Of a stretch of DNA of 43,974 nucleotides, positions 8,213-16,966 are shown in pieces. The stretch is taken from NCBI GenBank assembly GCA_934432885.1, contig CAKRYY010000025.1:1-43974 (forward strand). Reading direction: 5' to 3'. Source of the stretch: an uncultured Lachnospiraceae bacterium (lineage in GTDB: Bacteria; Bacillota; Clostridia; Lachnospirales; Lachnospiraceae). A program made the translations under genes and the position numbers. Within the stretch, counting starts at the first letter, position 1. Every line of letters begins with the position of its first letter. Below the pieces are notes generated by a model, which made no database searches, was not told the DNA's origin, and saw nothing but the letters and a program-made list of their open reading frames with translations.

Positions 8213-10012
8213 ATGATAGAGAGAATTGAAATACAATATTTTAGATCGATTTACAGAGTAACATTGACAAATGTTGAAGCAATAAATGTATTAACAGGCA
8301 AAAATGATGTTGGAAAATCAAATATTTTGAAAGCATTAAATCTGTTTTTTAATAACTGTATCATAGAAGAAGGTGACTATGATTTTGGAAGAAACTATAA
8401 TTTGAAGCGTTTAGAAGAAGTTCGTAAAGATACTATCAAAGGCAAGCAATTTATACAGATAAAGATTACCTTTCGAAGAGGCAAGCAGTTTGAAAAAACA
8501 TTACCTGAAAAATTTACTATAACTAAAAAATGGAATAGAGATAGTGAGATTCCGCAGATATCTGATAATATTGAGCGTCAGCTTGTTAAGAATGGAAAAA
8601 CCTATAACGATAGAGTTAGAGCATCTTTGACAAGATACTTAAATAAGATTAAATATGTCTATGTTCCAGCAATTAAAGATAAGTATATTTTTGAAAAGAT
8701 GTTAGAGCGTCTTCAAGAAACTGTATATGAAAAAAAGTTGGCAAACAATTCGGCTTTGACGGGAACAATGTCAACTTTATTTGAGAATGTGATAAAAACA
8801 ACAGAAGAATTGAGTACAGAATTCAAAGTGGCGACGAATATTGATTCGATGATTGCTACTCCAACTGATGTAAAAGAATTATACAGGACGCTAAGTATTA
8901 TTACAAAGTCTGATGATAATTTAGTGCGATTAGAAGATAGGGGAGATGGAATACAAGTTAGATATATACCAAGTATTTTGAATTATATTGCTATCAATGC
9001 GTCAGAAAATTATATCTGGGGATTTGAAGAACCGGAAAACTCTTTGGAATATAATATGGCTCGTAAAATGGCTGGTGATTTTTATAAAATATACAAAGCT
9101 AATAGTATAATTTTTCTGACAACACATTCACCGGCATTTATAGATTTGGGATATAAAGAAGGTGGAAGAGGTTTTAGATGTTATAAGGAATTAGAAACAA
9201 CAGAAGTTGTTTCTTTTGAGGAAGCACATAAACTTGAGCTGCTTGAAGAAGAGTTGGGGTATGCATACATTCTAAAAGAACAATATGAGCAGTATAAGGC
9301 TGTAGTTCGGAGAAATGAAGAGATGCAAGAAAAAATAGAAAACTTAGAAACAGAGATTTTTCTTGCACAAAAACCAGTGCTATTTACAGAAGGAAAAACG
9401 GATGCACAGATATTGAAAGTTGCGTGGGGAAAACTGTATGATTATGAATGCCCTTTTGAAATAAAAAGTTGTAATTTGGTGGAGGAAGATGTTAAAAGTA
9501 ATGTTTCTCTTGCCGGGGCGGATATGCTGAAGAAGGTCTTGTGTACCGCTAGGTATGATTCAGAAAAAGTAATTATAGGAATGTTTGATAACGATACAGC
9601 AGGAATTAAGGCATTCAAGTTGGATAATAATTACGAATTTAATCAAGAAAATAGTTGGAAAGAGCACAAGAATAAAAAAGGATTTGCATTTCTAATACCG
9701 ACAAATGAGGAAACACAAAAGATAGCAGATGGAGAAAACTTGAGTATTGAGTTTTTGTTTAGTAGGGAAACATTAAATAAAAAGATTAATGGCAAAGGTC
9801 TCATTTTGAAACCTCAATGTGTTGTAACATTAATAAAGGGTGTGCAAATGCAGAAGCAACAAGCAGCTGATGAGTATTGGTATATGTCGGATATAGATAA
9901 TGATACTAAAACAGATTTTGCGTATACTGTAGTTCCAACCCTAGAAAAAGAAGAGTTCATTAATTTCAAACCAGTTTTTGCGAAAATAACGGATATTTTA
10001 GAACAAGTATAA
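8213..10012 (+). CDS. OLD-family ATPase/TOPRIM nuclease
   Basis: This protein of 599 residues joins an SMC/ABC-like ATPase to a TOPRIM nuclease. The Walker A GKNDVGKS is at residues 29-36, Walker B with FEEPEN around 271-276 and the H-loop TTHSPAF around 302-308. The TOPRIM part has E393-G-K-T-D397 and the acidic pair D459-N-D461. All metal ligands expected for cleavage are present. OLD proteins act in phage exclusion, for example P2 Old and the GajA subunit of Gabija; no UvrD-like GajB partner is present here, so it is either a stand-alone OLD or works with the three genes before it. The ATG at 8213 has AGGAG at good distance; the in-frame TTG at 8207 touches that site and is unlikely. Confidence 0.88.
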   Translation: MIERIEIQYFRSIYRVTLTNVEAINVLTGKNDVGKSNILKALNLFFNNCIIEEGDYDFGRNYNLKRLEEVRKDTIKGKQFIQIKITFRRGKQFEKTLPEKFTITKKWNRDSEIPQISDNIERQLVKNGKTYNDRVRASLTRYLNKIKYVYVPAIKDKYIFEKMLERLQETVYEKKLANNSALTGTMSTLFENVIKTTEELSTEFKVATNIDSMIATPTDVKELYRTLSIITKSDDNLVRLEDRGDGIQVRYIPSILNYIAINASENYIWGFEEPENSLEYNMARKMAGDFYKIYKANSIIFLTTHSPAFIDLGYKEGGRGFRCYKELETTEVVSFEEAHKLELLEEELGYAYILKEQYEQYKAVVRRNEEMQEKIENLETEIFLAQKPVLFTEGKTDAQILKVAWGKLYDYECPFEIKSCNLVEEDVKSNVSLAGADMLKKVLCTARYDSEKVIIGMFDNDTAGIKAFKLDNNYEFNQENSWKEHKNKKGFAFLIPTNEETQKIADGENLSIEFLFSRETLNKKINGKGLILKPQCVVTLIKGVQMQKQQAADEYWYMSDIDNDTKTDFAYTVVPTLEKEEFINFKPVFAKITDILEQV

Positions 10013-10469
10013 TGTATTTATATTAACAGTAAATAGTGCTTTCTTTTAGGATAGAAGGTGGTACATACTTTTTGATGTATAGTGAATAAGACAGCGTTGT
10101 AGAGAAACAAATATGCTGACAAGAGGTCTTGTTTGCAAATTGTTGTCCAACGTAATCAATTATCGCTAAATGATACATTTCAACCTGTATCATTCCCGCC
10201 CCAACTTCTTTCAAAACCTTGAAAATTCTGCTTTACAAACTCCGTTCGGCTATTTAGAATATAATCTAGGTGGACGAATGATTTTAAGAATTTCGAGAAA
10301 AACGCCGAAAATGGATAAAAATAAGGTCAAAATCACACGAAAATCGTGATACGAATTTGATACTTATAAGCCGAAGAAAAAGTGAATATTGCCATAGAAT
10401 ATGTATAAATAAGTGGATAAAATGGCACAAAACAGTAACAAACCAGTTTCTAAATCAAGTCCATTTGGA
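10013..10469. other. non-coding right end of the island
   Basis: No convincing gene is seen in 457 bp. A minus-strand frame of 63 codons (10023-10214) has no ribosome binding site and looks like a remnant. The segment is rich in GATAC motifs: an inverted pair TGATACA/TGTATCA at 10171-10177 and 10186-10192, and a tandem pair at 10346-10352 and 10356-10363. These resemble sites at the left end and may be recombinase binding sites. Confidence 0.5.
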
Positions 10470-10526
10470 CCGTGAAGGTGGACGTACTGTAGGTTCAGGA
10501 CGTGTTGCTACTATTATTGAGTAATC
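10470..10526 (+). repeat. attR-like copy of the tuf 3' end
   Basis: It is identical over 57 bp to 4528-4584. It encodes the last 18 codons and stop of EF-Tu but has no upstream coding context, so it is the scar of the original gene end. Confidence 0.85.
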
Positions 10527-10557
10527 AGCATAATACTGACAAATATTAAAAAATTGA

Positions 10558-10590
10558 AATACCTCTCTGAGAAATCAGGGAGGTATTTTT
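10558..10590 (+). terminator. original tuf terminator, displaced
   Basis: A 13-bp stem (AATACCTCTCTGA with TCAGGGAGGTATT, one G-U pair) closes on a GAAA tetraloop and is followed by a T-run. Its position just after the relic tuf end indicates that it terminated tuf before the island entered. Its 21-bp core is repeated exactly in the terminator at 12577. Confidence 0.88.
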
Positions 10591-10631
10591 ATATAATAGG
10601 AAATTCAGAGAAATTTTCTATTATATAAAAA
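10586..10631. repeat. AT-rich perfect inverted repeat
   Basis: TTTTTATATAATAG (10586-10599) is the exact reverse complement of 10618-10631. The inner bases extend the stem by six more pairs, leaving a 6-nt loop. It abuts the tuf terminator. It could act as a terminator on the minus strand or be a relic of a small inverted-repeat element. Confidence 0.7.
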
Positions 10632-10690
10632 TAAGATGCGCAGCTCGCGGAGATGAATTTTGCCGTGAAGGCACCGCTCGCGCGCAGAGA

Positions 10691-10710
10691 GTTTGCGAGC
10701 AAACTTTTTT
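10691..10710 (+). terminator. small terminator-like hairpin before the chemotaxis receptor
   Basis: GTTTGC, a GA loop and GCAAAC are followed by six T. Two GC-rich complementary CTCGCG/CGCGAGC-type stretches precede it (about 10637-10685). Together with the two hairpins before it, this makes a 150-bp string of structured non-coding DNA. Confidence 0.5.
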
Positions 10711-10763
10711 ATACCAAATTTGCCTTTGAAAACTTTGTATTTATAAAGGGTATAAAATTTTAT

Positions 10764-10792
10764 TGACAATAATGAAATTTTTTGATATATAA
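10764..10792 (+). promoter_or_regulatory. promoter of the chemotaxis receptor gene
   Basis: TTGACA (10764-10769), a 17-nt spacer and TATATA (10787-10792) form a good sigma-A promoter, 47 nt ahead of the start codon. No flagellar-type sigma-28 promoter is evident. Confidence 0.75.
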
Positions 10793-10839
10793 AAATTAAA
10801 TTTTAAGAAATAAAACTATAAGAGAGAGGAAAAAGAGCC

Positions 10840-12546
10840 ATGTCTTTGGAAAAAGGTACTACGAATCAAAAATTGGAAAAGCTGCATTTGAAAGAAAGGA
10901 TAAACTATGGATACCGAACAGTTATCAAGATGATGCTGATATCCGGCGCACTTTCCATTGTGGTTATAGGTATATTATTTGCGAATATGATGCAATATAT
11001 TGAAAAAGTACAGCGTGCAGATACTGCAGTAAAAATCTGCAGGCTTGATGTCAATTCTGCAGCAAGAAGTATCCGAGAGATGGCATTAAACAGCGATACC
11101 GCTACCTACAGCAGCTATGAGCAGGAAGTAAAGGATAAATTAGCAGAAGTTGATTCTGAACTGAAAACTTTAAAGAATACCGGAATTGTTTCAGATGAGC
11201 TTTATCAGGAATATGCAGATTCCCTTTCTGCATGGGGAAATGTTGGCTATTCCATTATAGAGAAGATTAAGGGCGGTAAGATAGCAGAGGCAACCGATGC
11301 TATTATCAATGAGTGTACACCGGCATTAAATAATGTTGTAGAAATTGGAAAGACACTGGATGATGTAACAGATTTGGCAAGTGCCAGTGCAGTACGTTTT
11401 ACCATAATTTTTGCTGTTGCAGGAATTGGCATTATCGTTGTCTGCCTGATTTTAGCAATAACTCTGGCAAAGAAAACTGGTGCAAGGGTGCTGGAAACCA
11501 TATTGGTTCCGTTACGTGAAATTGAGCACGTTGCAGAAGAGTTAACAGAAGGTAATCTGCATAGTGATTTGAACTATCATTCTGAAGATGAAATTGGAAG
11601 GCTTGCACACAGCCTGCGTAAATCTACTCGCATTTTAGGCTCTTATGTAGATGATATTGACCGTGCGATGAAGCTGTTTTCAGAAGGAAATTTTGATGTT
11701 CAGCCGGAGGTAGAGTGGAAGGGCGATTTTATTGGCATTTTGGACTCAATTATGGCATTTGAAGGAAGTATGGCTGATACAGTTATAGGAATTCGTCATG
11801 TCTCTGACAAGGTTTTAAGCGGAGCGGAGCAGGTAGCATCAAGCTCAAGCGACCTTGCAGACGGTGCTACCAATCAGGCGGCAGTTGTTGAGGAGCTGAC
11901 TGCAACGGTTGCAAATGTATCTGAGCAGGTAGCACAGAATGCACAGTCTGCAAAAGAGATAAGTGGAAAAGTAGAAGGACTTGGCAACTCTATTTTAGAG
12001 AGCAATGGTAAGATGCGGGAAATGGTTGATTCCATGAATGAAATCAATGTAGCATCAAAGGAGATTGACAAGATAATCGCAACCATCAATGAGATAGCTT
12101 CCCAGACGAATTTACTTGCATTAAATGCTTCCATTGAAGCAGCAAGAGCTGGTGAGGCTGGTAAAGGCTTTGCAGTTGTAGCAAATCAGGTAAACGTATT
12201 GGCTGACCAGAGTGCGCAGGCGGCAAAGGAATCTTCTTCATTGATTGAAACCTCAGTGAAGGCTGTGGAAAAAGGTATGGTAATTGCCGGAGAGACGGCA
12301 GCGCAGCTGGAAGAAGTCTCTGAAAGCTCTAAGACAATTACAGAAGAAGTTGCAAATATTGCAGATACGCTGGAAACGCAGAATAAGGAAATTTACGAAA
12401 TCAATCAGGGCATTGAACAGATTAACGATGTTGTACAGAATAATTCCGCTACATCCGAGGAATGTGCGGCTGCCAGTCAGGAGATGAACAGTGAAGCAGA
12501 AACCCTGCGTGATTTGATTCAGAAATTTCAGGTTGCGAAGAATTGA
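10840..12546 (+). CDS. methyl-accepting chemotaxis protein
   Basis: This 568-residue membrane receptor passes external signals to the CheA/CheW machinery. It has a short cytoplasmic N-terminus, a first membrane helix at about 28-51, an extracellular helical sensor domain of about 135 residues (four-helix-bundle type), a second membrane helix at about 188-211, a HAMP region to about 270, and a long coiled-coil signalling domain with the invariant hairpin tip [19 protein letters not shown] near 413-431. The ligand cannot be predicted. The gene stands alone with its own promoter and terminator and lies between the displaced tuf terminator and the CRISPR locus. No flagellar or other chemotaxis genes are in the window. 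Confidence 0.96.
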   Translation: MSLEKGTTNQKLEKLHLKERINYGYRTVIKMMLISGALSIVVIGILFANMMQYIEKVQRADTAVKICRLDVNSAARSIREMALNSDTATYSSYEQEVKDKLAEVDSELKTLKNTGIVSDELYQEYADSLSAWGNVGYSIIEKIKGGKIAEATDAIINECTPALNNVVEIGKTLDDVTDLASASAVRFTIIFAVAGIGIIVVCLILAITLAKKTGARVLETILVPLREIEHVAEELTEGNLHSDLNYHSEDEIGRLAHSLRKSTRILGSYVDDIDRAMKLFSEGNFDVQPEVEWKGDFIGILDSIMAFEGSMADTVIGIRHVSDKVLSGAEQVASSSSDLADGATNQAAVVEELTATVANVSEQVAQNAQSAKEISGKVEGLGNSILESNGKMREMVDSMNEINVASKEIDKIIATINEIASQTNLLALNASIEAARAGEAGKGFAVVANQVNVLADQSAQAAKESSSLIETSVKAVEKGMVIAGETAAQLEEVSESSKTITEEVANIADTLETQNKEIYEINQGIEQINDVVQNNSATSEECAAASQEMNSEAETLRDLIQKFQVAKN

Positions 12547-12576
12547 GATAAGTAATTTTAAATGACTGGAAAGTGA

Positions 12577-12613
12577 AGACACCTCTCTGAGAAATCAGGG
12601 AAGTGTCTTTTTT
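12577..12613 (+). terminator. terminator of the chemotaxis receptor gene
   Basis: AGACACCTCTCTGA pairs with TCAGGGAAGTGTCT (one mismatch, one G-U) around a GAAA loop, followed by a T-run. A 21-bp core from 12581 is identical to 10561-10581 in the tuf terminator. Confidence 0.88.
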
Positions 12614-12671
12614 GATGTATATGAAATATACATTAACTTTCTTTTATGCTATCATGGAAATAAAAAGACTA

Positions 12672-12699
12672 TTATGAGTATATGAGAAAAATGTATAAT
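12672..12699 (+). promoter_or_regulatory. candidate cas9 operon promoter
   Basis: TTATGA (12672-12677), a 16-nt spacer and a perfect TATAAT (12694-12699) point toward cas9. Transcription would start near 12706, giving a leader of about 140 nt that is antisense to the whole tracrRNA. The -35 box is weak, so this is tentative. Confidence 0.45.
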
Positions 12700-12705
12700 A
12701 GGCAT

Positions 12706-12793
12706 AAAAAAACAAGGTGAACAAATTAGTCGCCGCACAATGCGGGCAAACGATATCGGGACAATCCCTTATTTGCACTCACCTTGTAAGTTC
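12706..12793 (-). ncRNA. tracrRNA of the type II-A system
   Basis: On the minus strand the RNA would begin GAACUUACAAGG, a perfect 12-nt complement of positions 10-21 of the CRISPR repeat. It continues with CAAAU, which pairs with the repeat's 5' GUUUG across a bulge, exactly the lower-stem/bulge/upper-stem plan of type II-A guides. Next come a nexus-like hairpin GGGAUUGUCCC, a second hairpin CCGCAUUGUGCGG and a run of seven U at 12712-12706. A promoter sits at ideal distance upstream. The RNA of about 88 nt lies divergent to cas9. Its 3' end (AUUUG, UCACCUUGU) is complementary to its own anti-repeat. Confidence 0.88.
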
Positions 12794-12799
12794 TATTAA

Positions 12800-12828
12800 A
12801 AGATAACATATACAAAATACATTGTCAA
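12800..12828 (-). promoter_or_regulatory. tracrRNA promoter
   Basis: Read on the minus strand: TTGACA (complement of 12823-12828), exactly 17 nt, then TATCTT (complement of 12800-12805). The predicted start falls at about 12793, the first base of the anti-repeat, so no 5' trimming would be needed. The only open question is how far the natural start varies. Confidence 0.8.
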
Positions 12829-12847
12829 GAAAGGGGTCTGTACAAAT

Positions 12848-15800
12848 ATGAAAATGTATGGGGAAAAGTATTATGTGGGACTTGATATGGGAACAAACTC
12901 TGTTGGCTGGGCACTTACTGACGAACATTATAATTTACGTCGAATAAAAGGCAAAGATGCCTGGGGAGCAAGGCTTTTTGATGAAGCAAATTCAAGTGTG
13001 GAACGGAGAGGACATAGAACTGCAAGAAGGAGAAGACAGCGTGAAAAGGCACGAATTGGTCTTTTAAAAGACTATTTTGCAGAGGAAATAAATAAGATAG
13101 ATCCGGGATTTTATCTTCGTTTAGAAGAAAGTAAATATCATAAGGAGGACAGATCTCAAGACAATCAGCAGAAATTTTCCCTTTTCACAGGAGAATATAC
13201 AGATAAGGATTATTATACCGAGTATCCAACTATTTTTCATTTGAGAAAAGCATTGATTAAAAATGAAAATTCACCTTATGACGTTAGGCTCGTTTTCTTA
13301 GGACTGCTTAATATGTATAAGCATCGTGGCAATTTTTTAAATTCTTCTTTGGATACAGAAACAGAAGCTTCCGATATGACTAGTGCATGGAATGAATTTG
13401 TTTCTACGGCAGAAGCATTTTCTATTGTTTTTTCCCATGATGACGCAGAGAAAATCGAGGAATTTTTAAGTGAAAAAGGAATTTCAAAGAGCCAAATTGC
13501 ACAAAAGATTATAGCGCATTTAGGATTTGATAAGAAGGATAAGGCTGAATGTGGGCTTGTTGAGCTTTTTTCCGGGAAAACAGTAAAATTGATAAATATT
13601 TACGGACCAGAGGTAATTGATAATGAGCATAAAGCTTTTTCCATTTGCTTTAGAGATTCGAATTATGATGAAAAGGAGCAAGAGGTAAGGGAATATCTTG
13701 GGGAGGAGTATTTTGAACTGATTGAAGCTGCAAAGGTTGTACATGATTTGGGACTTCTTGCCAATATTATGAAGGGGCAGGAGTATTTAACCTATGCAAG
13801 GGTAGAGGCGTATGAGGCACATAAAAGGGATCTTGCTCAATTAAAGAAGCTTTTGATGAAATATGATATGAATGCCTATAATATGTTTTTTCGTAAAATG
13901 GAAGAGGGAAATTACAGTGCTTACGTAGGAAGTGTATATAGTCATGATAAAAGGGTACGCAGAAATGAGGGAAAAGGAAGAAAGCAGGAAGATTTATATA
14001 AGACATTAAAGAAGATACTTGGGAACCTTCCACAAGAGGATACAGAGGTTCAGGACATTCTTAATAAAATAGAAGCAGAGACTTTTCTTCCGAAACAGCT
14101 TATAGCTGCAAATGGGGTAATACCTAATCAGGTATATGTACGCGAAATGAAAAAAATTTTGGAAAATGCGGAAAAGTATCTTGTGTTTTTGAAAAATAAG
14201 GATGAATCAGGATTGACTGTTTCAGAAAGAATTTTGGAATTATTTACCTTCAGAATACCTTATTATGTGGGACCGATTGGACGTGGACATGAAGATAGAG
14301 AGGGTTATAATGTTTGGGCTGTGCGTAAGGAACAGGGCAGAGTATATCCCTGGAATTTTGAAGAAAAGATAGACACCAAGAGAAGTGCAGAAAAATTTAT
14401 AGAGAGAATGGTTCGTAAATGTACATATATTTCCGAAGAGAGAACATTGCCAAAGAATTCTTTGCTGTATGAGAAATATATGGTACTTAATGAATTGAAT
14501 AATCTTAAAGTGAACGGAGAGAAGATTTCAGTAAGCGAGAAACAGGAAATTTACAATACATTATTCCTGACAGGTAAAAAGGTATCTATCAAACAGTTGG
14601 AGAAGTTCTTTGTTATTAGAGGAAAGGTCTCGGCAGACGCACAGGATTTTCTGAGTGGAATAGATGTTGAGGGAGGTTTTAAAGCATCCCTTTCTTCACT
14701 TGGTAAATTTTATGGTGTTTTTGGAGATGATATAAAAAAGGATGAGTTTTGTACAATAGCAGAAAATATTATATTTTGGATGACTATATATGGAAATGAT
14801 AAAAAATTTGTAAAAGAGCGTATGGAAGAGGAGTATGCCGGAAAAATTACTTCTGCACAGATGAAACGTATTCTTGGATTCAAATTTTCTGACTGGGGAA
14901 ATTTATCAAAAGAATTTTTAGAATTGCAGGAAGAGGGAGCGACGGATGGATTATCGCTGATTCAGGCTCTCTGGGAAACCAATGAAAATCTTATGGAGTT
15001 ATTAAGCACTGAACATGGTTACAGATCTGCCCTTGAATCGAAGAGCAAAAAGGCAGAGAAAACTTTAGCTGAATGGACAATAGAAGACTTAGATGAGTTG
15101 TATGTATCTGCTCCTGTAAAGCGTATGATTTGGCAGACAATAAAGATTATGAATGAACTTACAGAAATTACAGAGCATGAACCGGAACGTATTTTTGTGG
15201 AAATGCCGAGGGAAGAGGGCGAGAAGCAAAGGACTGTTTCCCGAAAGAAAAAATTGTCTGAATTATATGCAAAGATTAAAGGGGAAGAGAGGGAATGGAA
15301 GAAGGAAATTGATGCAAAGCAGGAGGCGGATTTTCGGAGCAAGAAACTGTATCTATACTATTTACAGATGGGGAGATGTATGTACTCTGGAGAAGTAATA
15401 GATCTTCATACACTTCTTACTGATAATACAGCGTATGATATTGATCATATTTATCCGAGACATTTTATCAAGGATGACAGTATTGAGAACAATCTTGTGC
15501 TGGTAAAAAAACAGATCAATAATGAAAAATCTGATCAGTATCCTTTGAATGAGAGTATTAGAAGCAGCAGACATGCGTTCTGGAATCAGCTTAAGAAAAG
15601 TGGGTTTATCACTGCGGAAAAGTATAATCGGTTAACACGTGTGGCACCTTTTACCGATGAGGAAAAAGCGGCATTTATTAGTCGACAGTTAGTCGAAACA
15701 CGTCAGGGAACAAAGGTGATTACTGAAATTCTTCAGAGTGCTTTTCCAAACTCGACGATTGTATTCTCAAAAGCACGGGAGGTTTCAGATTTTCGAAAAA

Positions 15801-16966
15801 AATATGATGATATGGTTAAGGTACGCTGCGTAAATGATTTACACCATGCAAAGGACGCATATTTGAATATTGTGGTTGGAAATACATATTATGTAAAATT
15901 TACAGCGAATCCGCTTCATTTTATAAAGGAGGCTGCGAAACATGGGCAGGATTCCCTCTATAAGTATCACATGGATCATATTTTTGATTATGATGTGAAG
16001 AGAGGGGAAGAACTTGCATGGAATGGCACGGGAAAGGATTATAGTGCGACCTTTGATACGGTCAAGCGGACAATGGCAAGAAATACAGTATTGATTACAA
16101 AAAGACCGTATGTAGCATGCAGTGGTATTACCGGAAAAGATACCGTTTACAGTGCGATGTCTGCATTAAAGAATCCAGGGGCATATCTTCCCATGACAAG
16201 AGATGCAAGGATGGCAGATGTCACTAAATATGGTGGAAGGACTTCTATCAGTACACAGTGTTATTGTCTGGTTTCCTATAAGGTTAAAGGGAAAGCAGTG
16301 TTGAGTATAGAAGCATTGCCGGTTTATATCGGGGATATTCGCATGCTTTCGGATGATAAGGTATTGGAGTATCTTCGGGCAGCATTGCAAGCTGAAAATG
16401 GAAATAAAGAGGTTACTGAGATAACGCTAAAATATAAGTGTATACGATTCAACTCTCTCATTAAGGTGGATGGTCATTTATATCATATCGGAGGAAAGAC
16501 GGGAGCAATGATTTACCTGAAAAATGCGCAACCTTTTATTCCGGAAAAGAGATGGGAGATTTATATTAAGAAGGTGGAAACGGCATTAAATAGGGAATAT
16601 TATGATGCGTGTGAAGATGGAGAAAAGGTACTTTCGACAGAATTGAACATGGCATTATATTCTTATATAAAAGAAAAAATGGAGAAGGTATATGGAATGA
16701 AAAAAAGTTCCATCCTGAATATTGTCCAAGATGGGGAAGAACAATTTGGAAAAATATCAATGAAGGATCAGTGTTATACCATAATGCAGATAGTAACATG
16801 GCTTGGTTTGAACTGTCTTACAGTTGATTTGACCAAAATTGGAGGAAAGGAAAAAGCTGGTTTCTGTCGTCTTGGGAAAAAAATTGGCAGTTGCTTAGAA
16901 GTAAAATTGATTAACCAGTCTTGTACCGGACTAAGAACAACATCAGTGGATTTATTATCATTATGA
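12848..16966 (+). CDS. cas9: type II-A CRISPR effector nuclease Cas9
   Basis: This RNA-guided DNA endonuclease has 1372 residues, close to the streptococcal protein. All catalytic residues are present: RuvC-I D13 in VGLDMGTNSVGWA, the arginine-rich bridge helix RRGHRTARRRRQREKARIG after it, RuvC-II E785 in FVEMPREEG, HNH D866-H867 and N891 in YDIDHIYPRHF and QINNEKSDQ, and RuvC-III H999-H1000 and D1003 in HHAKDAY. The C-terminus ends in TGLRTTSVDLLSL, matching the family's final beta strand. The ATG at 12848 follows AAAGGGG. Its stop overlaps the cas1 start (ATGA). The PAM cannot be read from sequence. Confidence 0.98.
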   Translation: MKMYGEKYYVGLDMGTNSVGWALTDEHYNLRRIKGKDAWGARLFDEANSSVERRGHRTARRRRQREKARIGLLKDYFAEEINKIDPGFYLRLEESKYHKEDRSQDNQQKFSLFTGEYTDKDYYTEYPTIFHLRKALIKNENSPYDVRLVFLGLLNMYKHRGNFLNSSLDTETEASDMTSAWNEFVSTAEAFSIVFSHDDAEKIEEFLSEKGISKSQIAQKIIAHLGFDKKDKAECGLVELFSGKTVKLINIYGPEVIDNEHKAFSICFRDSNYDEKEQEVREYLGEEYFELIEAAKVVHDLGLLANIMKGQEYLTYARVEAYEAHKRDLAQLKKLLMKYDMNAYNMFFRKMEEGNYSAYVGSVYSHDKRVRRNEGKGRKQEDLYKTLKKILGNLPQEDTEVQDILNKIEAETFLPKQLIAANGVIPNQVYVREMKKILENAEKYLVFLKNKDESGLTVSERILELFTFRIPYYVGPIGRGHEDREGYNVWAVRKEQGRVYPWNFEEKIDTKRSAEKFIERMVRKCTYISEERTLPKNSLLYEKYMVLNELNNLKVNGEKISVSEKQEIYNTLFLTGKKVSIKQLEKFFVIRGKVSADAQDFLSGIDVEGGFKASLSSLGKFYGVFGDDIKKDEFCTIAENIIFWMTIYGNDKKFVKERMEEEYAGKITSAQMKRILGFKFSDWGNLSKEFLELQEEGATDGLSLIQALWETNENLMELLSTEHGYRSALESKSKKAEKTLAEWTIEDLDELYVSAPVKRMIWQTIKIMNELTEITEHEPERIFVEMPREEGEKQRTVSRKKKLSELYAKIKGEEREWKKEIDAKQEADFRSKKLYLYYLQMGRCMYSGEVIDLHTLLTDNTAYDIDHIYPRHFIKDDSIENNLVLVKKQINNEKSDQYPLNESIRSSRHAFWNQLKKSGFITAEKYNRLTRVAPFTDEEKAAFISRQLVETRQGTKVITEILQSAFPNSTIVFSKAREVSDFRKKYDDMVKVRCVNDLHHAKDAYLNIVVGNTYYVKFTANPLHFIKEAAKHGQDSLYKYHMDHIFDYDVKRGEELAWNGTGKDYSATFDTVKRTMARNTVLITKRPYVACSGITGKDTVYSAMSALKNPGAYLPMTRDARMADVTKYGGRTSISTQCYCLVSYKVKGKAVLSIEALPVYIGDIRMLSDDKVLEYLRAALQAENGNKEVTEITLKYKCIRFNSLIKVDGHLYHIGGKTGAMIYLKNAQPFIPEKRWEIYIKKVETALNREYYDACEDGEKVLSTELNMALYSYIKEKMEKVYGMKKSSILNIVQDGEEQFGKISMKDQCYTIMQIVTWLGLNCLTVDLTKIGGKEKAGFCRLGKKIGSCLEVKLINQSCTGLRTTSVDLLSL

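Larger units (their letters stand above)
4585..10526. mobile_element. genomic island integrated at the tuf 3' end
   Basis: The 5,942-bp block between the two repeat copies is more AT-rich than its flanks. It carries its own terminator just after tuf, a methylase remnant and a four-gene defence-like operon. The sequence after the right repeat copy begins with a strong hairpin terminator at 10558-10590, which fits the original tuf terminator displaced by the insertion. No integrase, excisionase or relaxase is visible, so the element has lost these genes or relies on a recombinase in trans. The junction logic is seen in the sequence; the mechanism is inferred. Confidence 0.8.

Noticed and set aside
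8213..10012. Gabija, PARIS or retron identity for the OLD protein
   Set aside because: No UvrD-like GajB, no AriB-like partner and no reverse transcriptase is present nearby.
10840..12546. Chemotaxis receptor as part of the tuf island
   Set aside because: It lies outside the right 57-bp repeat, beyond the original tuf terminator.
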